DNA of 8,966 nt, taken from NCBI GenBank assembly GCA_013696525.1, contig JACCYK010000394.1, forward strand, positions 1-8,966, read 5' to 3'. The notes below the pieces were generated by a model, which saw nothing but the letters and a program-made list of their open reading frames with translations, was not told where the DNA came from and ran no database searches. Both the position numbers and the translations under genes were made by a program. Within the stretch, counting starts at the first letter, position 1. Each line of letters opens with the position of its first letter. Shown piece by piece: positions 6,447 through 8,966 of the stretch. This DNA is from Chloroflexia bacterium (GTDB taxonomy: Bacteria; Chloroflexota; Chloroflexia; Thermomicrobiales; UBA6265).

Positions 6447-7529
6447 ATGGTTGTCGAGCGGTCCACGATGCTGGCGGTGCGGAGCCATGGCCCGCGGGAT
6501 TACCGGATCGAGGAGGTGCCGGTGCCAACGCCGGGGCCGGGCGAGGTCTTGATCGAAGTCGGCGCTTGCGGCATCTGCGCCTCGGACATGAAGTGCTGGC
6601 TCGGCGGCGAGCTGTTCTGGGGTACCGCGGGCGGCCGCGGCTACGTCGATGCCGGGGCGATTGCCGGCCATGAGTACGGCGGCTTGGTCGTCGCCCTCGA
6701 TGACGGCGCCGGCGAGCGACACGGGGTGCAGCTCGGGGACCGGGTGGTGGCGGAACAGATCATCCCATGTCAGGACTGCCGCTATTGTCGCCACAACCAG
6801 TATTGGATGTGCCAACGTCATCACATCTTTGGCTTCAAGCACGCGGCGAACGGGGGGATGGCCAAGTACAACCTCTATCCCGCCAACGCGCTCGTCCATA
6901 AAGTACCGGCCAGCCTCTCCGCCGGCGAGGCCGCCTACATCGAGCCGGCGGCCTGCGCCTGGCACGCGGTCGATCGCGGTGAGATTGAGCCAGGCGATAC
7001 GGTCGTCATCTGCGGGGTAGGCAATATCGGCCTCTGCATGCTCCAGATTGCCAAGCTGAGCCGGCCGGGGCAACTGATCGCGATCGACACCAAGCCGTAC
7101 CGGCTCGACCTGGCCCGCCAATTGGGCGCCGATCTCACGATCGACGTCTCGCGGGACGACGCGGTGCAAGCGGTACGCGACCTGACCGAAGGTTACGGGT
7201 GCGACGTCTACATTGAAGCGAGCGGCAACCCGGCGGCGATCCAGCAAGGGCTCGAGATGGTCCGCAAGCTCGGCACCTTCGTCGAGTTCAGCGTCTTCAA
7301 CGAGCCGGCAACGATCAACTGGACCATTATCGGCGACTCCAAGGAGCTGACGATCCACGGCAGCCACCTCGGCCCCTTCTGCTACCCGAAGACGATCCAG
7401 GCGATCGCCGATGGCCGGCTCCAGGTGAAACCGTTGCTGGCCGACGCCTTCCCCTTGACCGAGTTCGATGCCGCCATGCAAGCGTCGCTGAGCGGCGGCG
7501 TGTTGAAAAACCTCATCATTCCCGTGTAG
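6447..7529 (+). CDS. Zinc-dependent polyol dehydrogenase, erythritol/L-threitol dehydrogenase-like (MDR family)
   Basis: A 360-aa medium-chain zinc dehydrogenase, likely an NAD-dependent cytoplasmic enzyme oxidising a secondary alcohol of a polyol. Catalytic-zinc ligands: Cys44 (in ACGICASD), His75-Glu76 (AGHEY) and Glu166 (IEPAACA). Structural-zinc cysteines 108, 111, 114 and 122 form C-x2-C-x2-C-x7-C. The Rossmann fold has GVGNIG (190-195), and the Asp at the end of the second strand (LIAIDTKPYR) favours NAD over NADP. From memory, the blocks AEQIIPCQDCRYCRHNQYWMC, YGCDVYIEASGNPAAIQQGLEM, FVEFSVFNEP and HGSHLGPFCYP closely resemble erythritol/L-threitol dehydrogenase (EltD) of mycobacteria, so a C4 polyol is the best substrate guess; other polyols are possible. 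The start has GGGAGGAGG (6432-6440) 6 bases upstream. The HAD gene follows after 3 bases. Confidence 0.88.
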   Translation: MVVERSTMLAVRSHGPRDYRIEEVPVPTPGPGEVLIEVGACGICASDMKCWLGGELFWGTAGGRGYVDAGAIAGHEYGGLVVALDDGAGERHGVQLGDRVVAEQIIPCQDCRYCRHNQYWMCQRHHIFGFKHAANGGMAKYNLYPANALVHKVPASLSAGEAAYIEPAACAWHAVDRGEIEPGDTVVICGVGNIGLCMLQIAKLSRPGQLIAIDTKPYRLDLARQLGADLTIDVSRDDAVQAVRDLTEGYGCDVYIEASGNPAAIQQGLEMVRKLGTFVEFSVFNEPATINWTIIGDSKELTIHGSHLGPFCYPKTIQAIADGRLQVKPLLADAFPLTEFDAAMQASLSGGVLKNLIIPV

Positions 7530-7532
7530 CGG

Positions 7533-8225
7533 ATGGGCACGATGGCCGGGGCGCGAACGACCTTCTTCCTCGATGTTGACAATACGTTGATCGACAACGA
7601 CGCGGCCAAGGCCGAGCTGCAACGGCGGCTAGATGATCTGCTGGGTCTGGTAGAGGCGGCACGCTTCTGGGCAACCTATGAGGCGGTGCGGGCCGAGACC
7701 GGCGTCGTCAACATCCCTCTCACCTTGCAACGATTCGAGCACGCATGGCCGGCCGGCGAGGCGGCGCGGCGCCTCGCCGCGCGGTCGGCGCTCGCCAGCG
7801 TCTTCACCCTATTCCCGTATCCTCGCTACCTCTTTGCCGAGACCCTGGCGGTCATCGCGGGGCTCAGGATCTGGGCCGAGGTCGCGATTTTTTCGGACGG
7901 CGATCCCGCGTTTCAGGCCCGCAAGATCTGGCGGGCCGGGCTGGCCGATGCGGTCGCGGGGGCGGTGATGGTCTTCCCGCGGAAAACGGAGCACTTCCTC
8001 GAGGCCACGGCGTTCTATCCTGCCGATCGCCACGTCATTGTCGACGACAAGCCCGCCGTGCTGCGGCGGGCGCGGGCGGTCCTGGGCGACGCGGCAACCA
8101 CCGTCCAGATCGCCCACGGTCACTACGCCGCGCGGGACGCCGCGGACGGCGACCCGGCGATCGACCTCCGGCTCCGGGCCATCGGTGAGCTGGCCACCCA
8201 TTTCGGCCCCGATTCGTCGCGGTGA
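7533..8225 (+). CDS. HAD family hydrolase (putative phosphatase)
   Basis: A 230-aa haloacid-dehalogenase superfamily protein, soluble, probably a phosphatase of a small phosphorylated metabolite. All four HAD motifs are present: motif I DVDNTLID (nucleophile D14, acid D16), motif II FSDGD (S121), motif III lysine K151 in FPRKTEHF, and motif IV VDDKPA (D171, D172). The region between motifs I and II (about residues 22-110) is a helical cap, as in C1-capped members. The ATG at 7533 is used; the ATG at 7542 (MAGARTTFFLDVDN) is equally possible and better placed relative to GGATGGG. It begins 3 bases after the dehydrogenase stop, so the two are probably translated from one mRNA and may act in one pathway. 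The substrate cannot be told from sequence. Confidence 0.87.
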   Translation: MGTMAGARTTFFLDVDNTLIDNDAAKAELQRRLDDLLGLVEAARFWATYEAVRAETGVVNIPLTLQRFEHAWPAGEAARRLAARSALASVFTLFPYPRYLFAETLAVIAGLRIWAEVAIFSDGDPAFQARKIWRAGLADAVAGAVMVFPRKTEHFLEATAFYPADRHVIVDDKPAVLRRARAVLGDAATTVQIAHGHYAARDAADGDPAIDLRLRAIGELATHFGPDSSR

Positions 8226-8228
8226 ATC

Positions 8229-8242
8229 CCAACCGCGGTTGG
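8229..8242 (+). terminator. 14-bp perfect palindrome after the HAD stop; weak terminator candidate
   Basis: CCAACCGCGGTTGG is self-complementary over all 14 bases, begins 3 bases after the HAD stop and is followed by TTTG. As RNA it would fold as a 5-bp stem with a CGCG loop and a very short U-run, which is weak for intrinsic termination. A protein-binding site is an alternative. No better terminator is seen before the rRNA promoters. Confidence 0.25.
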
Positions 8243-8311
8243 TTTGCGCCGAGCCCAAGCAACGGCATCGGCGGGATGCTTGCCGCATTCAACAGCGGTT
8301 CACAATTTCCC

Positions 8312-8341
8312 TTGACACCAAGGCCACGAGGCAAGTACTAT
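8312..8341 (+). promoter_or_regulatory. rRNA operon promoter P1 (upstream of the tandem pair)
   Basis: A perfect -35 TTGACA (8312-8317), an 18-bp spacer and -10 TACTAT (8336-8341). An AT-richer stretch (CACAATTT) lies just upstream, and the sequence after the -10 is GC-rich (GCGC), as is common for growth-regulated stable RNA promoters. Transcription would start near 8348, about 515 bases before 16S. Confidence 0.65.
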
Positions 8342-8433
8342 GCGCAAGCCCTAGCGGAACAGCGGTCCCGCGGCCAGGCTTGGATGCGCGCCGGTCGCCA
8401 GGTAACTGGTATGGATTGGAAGCGCGATCGCAC

Positions 8434-8462
8434 TTGACCGATTATGGTTGATGCGGTATACT
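8434..8462 (+). promoter_or_regulatory. rRNA operon promoter P2 (proximal)
   Basis: -35 TTGACC (8434-8439), a 17-bp spacer and -10 TATACT (8457-8462): five of six consensus bases in each box and ideal spacing. Transcription would start near 8469, about 395 bases before 16S. It is the stronger of the two by spacing and -10 match, and lies 121-122 bases downstream of P1. Confidence 0.75.
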
Positions 8463-8468
8463 AGTCAG

Positions 8469-8862
8469 GCTCTTGAACGAGGGCATTCCCCCGAGGTGTT
8501 CGGGAAGCGGTTGGACGGTCGTCCCATTCGCGGAACGACTGGTCAGTGGGCGTTCGTCGCCCGCCCTCGCGACAACGAGGGTCGCTTCTGGTTCGCCCGG
8601 CGGGGAGCACGTTGACAAGCTGACGCGCGTTTCGGCGTTGCGGAGATGATGATGTCAAAGCGGGCGGCTTCGCCGTTCGCGCTTGGGATCGGGCGTCGAC
8701 GCGAGGCTGAATGATTGAGATAGCGCGTCGAAGACGGAGCAAATACGCATACGGTGCTTGGTGAGGTGCAATCCCGTCAATCGCGTGGGACAACACAGCC
8801 AGACAGATGGTTGAACAATGAGCACCGCTGTCGAGCCACAAGGGCTCGCGGCCTGGTGCGTT
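8469..8862 (+). other. Transcribed leader of the rRNA operon (no protein gene)
   Basis: About 394 nt between P2 and the 16S 5' end. It contains a CCCTCG/CGAGGG hairpin (8564-8569, 8576-8581), an 8-bp stem TCGACGCG/CGCGTCGA (8696-8703, 8724-8731) with a 20-nt loop, and a two-part hairpin directly before 16S (8822-8859). Two short segments resemble the boxA antitermination element: TTGACAAGCTGA (8612-8623) and TTGAACAATGAGCA (8811-8824). The boxA reading is tentative. The long leader would also carry the 5' strand of the 16S processing stem, whose partner lies outside the window. Confidence 0.6.
8822..8859 (+). other. Leader hairpin immediately before 16S rRNA
   Basis: Inner stem CGAGCC (8832-8837) with GGCTCG (8843-8848) around an ACAAG loop; outer stem GCACC (8822-8826) with GGTGC (8855-8859). 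It ends about 3 bases before the predicted mature 16S 5' end, so it may guide rRNA maturation or folding. Confidence 0.45.
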
Positions 8863-8966
8863 TTGGTGGAGAGTTTGATCCTGGCTCAGGATCAACGCTG
8901 GCGGCGTGCCTAATGCATGCAAGTCGGACGGGGTTTCCTTCGGGGGACTTACGTGGCGGACGGGTG
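8863..8966 (+). rRNA. rrs: 16S ribosomal RNA, 5' end only (runs off the window)
   Basis: The conserved AGAGTTTGATCCTGGCTCAG begins at 8870, which is position 8 in E. coli numbering, so mature position 1 is near 8863 (uncertain by a few bases). It is followed by AACGCTGGCGGCGTGCCTAA, TGCATGCAAGTCGGACGGGG and, at the edge, GTGGCGGACGGGTG, all conserved 16S blocks in the right order. The V1 hairpin (h6) is short and capped by a UUCG tetraloop (8939-8942) closed by C-G. The GTGCCTAATGCATGCAAGTCG pattern and the TTTTGGTGGAGAG start fit Chloroflexota, but about 100 bases are not enough for a firm placement. The rest of 16S, the spacer and 23S lie beyond the window. Confidence 0.97.

Noticed and set aside
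6387..7622. Open frame of 411 codons on the minus strand
   Set aside because: It is opposite the dehydrogenase, which has all zinc and cofactor motifs; the minus product resembles no family I know.
8612..8640. TTGACA at 8612 as a third rRNA promoter
   Set aside because: No -10-like hexamer occurs 16-19 bases downstream; the sequence there is GC-rich.
8461..8922. Open frame of 153 codons on the minus strand
   Set aside because: It covers the rRNA leader and runs into the 16S gene; frames antisense to rRNA are a common false call.
1..8966. CRISPR array, tRNA, insertion sequence or defence operon
   Set aside because: No regularly spaced repeats, cloverleaf sequences, transposase genes or terminal inverted repeats were seen; the Uma2 genes have no methylase or partner gene beside them.

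Overview
The window looks like high-GC DNA from a bacterium of the phylum Chloroflexota, possibly class Thermomicrobia (Sphaerobacter/Thermomicrobium-like). Three things suggest this: the first ~100 bases of the 16S rRNA gene at the right edge, two paralogous Uma2-family genes (a family commonly multicopy in Chloroflexota and cyanobacteria), and the CUT1 transporter and polyol-dehydrogenase content. The phylum call is moderate confidence; the class call is a guess.

Layout. (1) Positions 1-3193 (+) hold most of a CUT1 carbohydrate ABC transporter operon: a 5'-truncated solute-binding protein, then two membrane permeases (MalF-like, MalG-like). No ATPase gene is in view, as is common for CUT1 operons that share an ATPase encoded elsewhere. 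Two perfect stem-loops lie between the binding-protein gene and the first permease gene. (2) A Uma2-family PD-(D/E)XK-fold gene (-) converges on this operon. (3) A 14-TM DHA2-type MFS efflux transporter (+) appears to be preceded by a 36-codon leader ORF. The leader has a strong Shine-Dalgarno and its stop codon overlaps the transporter start. (4) A second Uma2 gene (-), about 64% identical to the first, converges on the MFS gene. (5) A zinc-dependent medium-chain dehydrogenase resembling erythritol/L-threitol dehydrogenase is followed 3 bases later by a HAD-family phosphatase, probably a two-gene unit. (6) From about 8230 to the right edge is the control region of a ribosomal RNA operon: two good sigma-70-type promoters in tandem, a ~390-nt leader with several hairpins, and the start of 16S.

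How the parts may work together. The ABC transporter would import a sugar or polyol, and the dehydrogenase would oxidise a polyol, with the HAD enzyme perhaps acting on a phosphorylated intermediate. That they share a substrate is inference from proximity only; the MFS and Uma2 genes lie between them. No CRISPR array, tRNA or insertion sequence was seen. I do not see a clearly new multi-gene system. The most unusual signals are regulatory: the leader ORF and alternative stems at the MFS start, the hairpin whose loop is complementary to the dehydrogenase ribosome-binding site, and the stem-loops inside the ABC operon.
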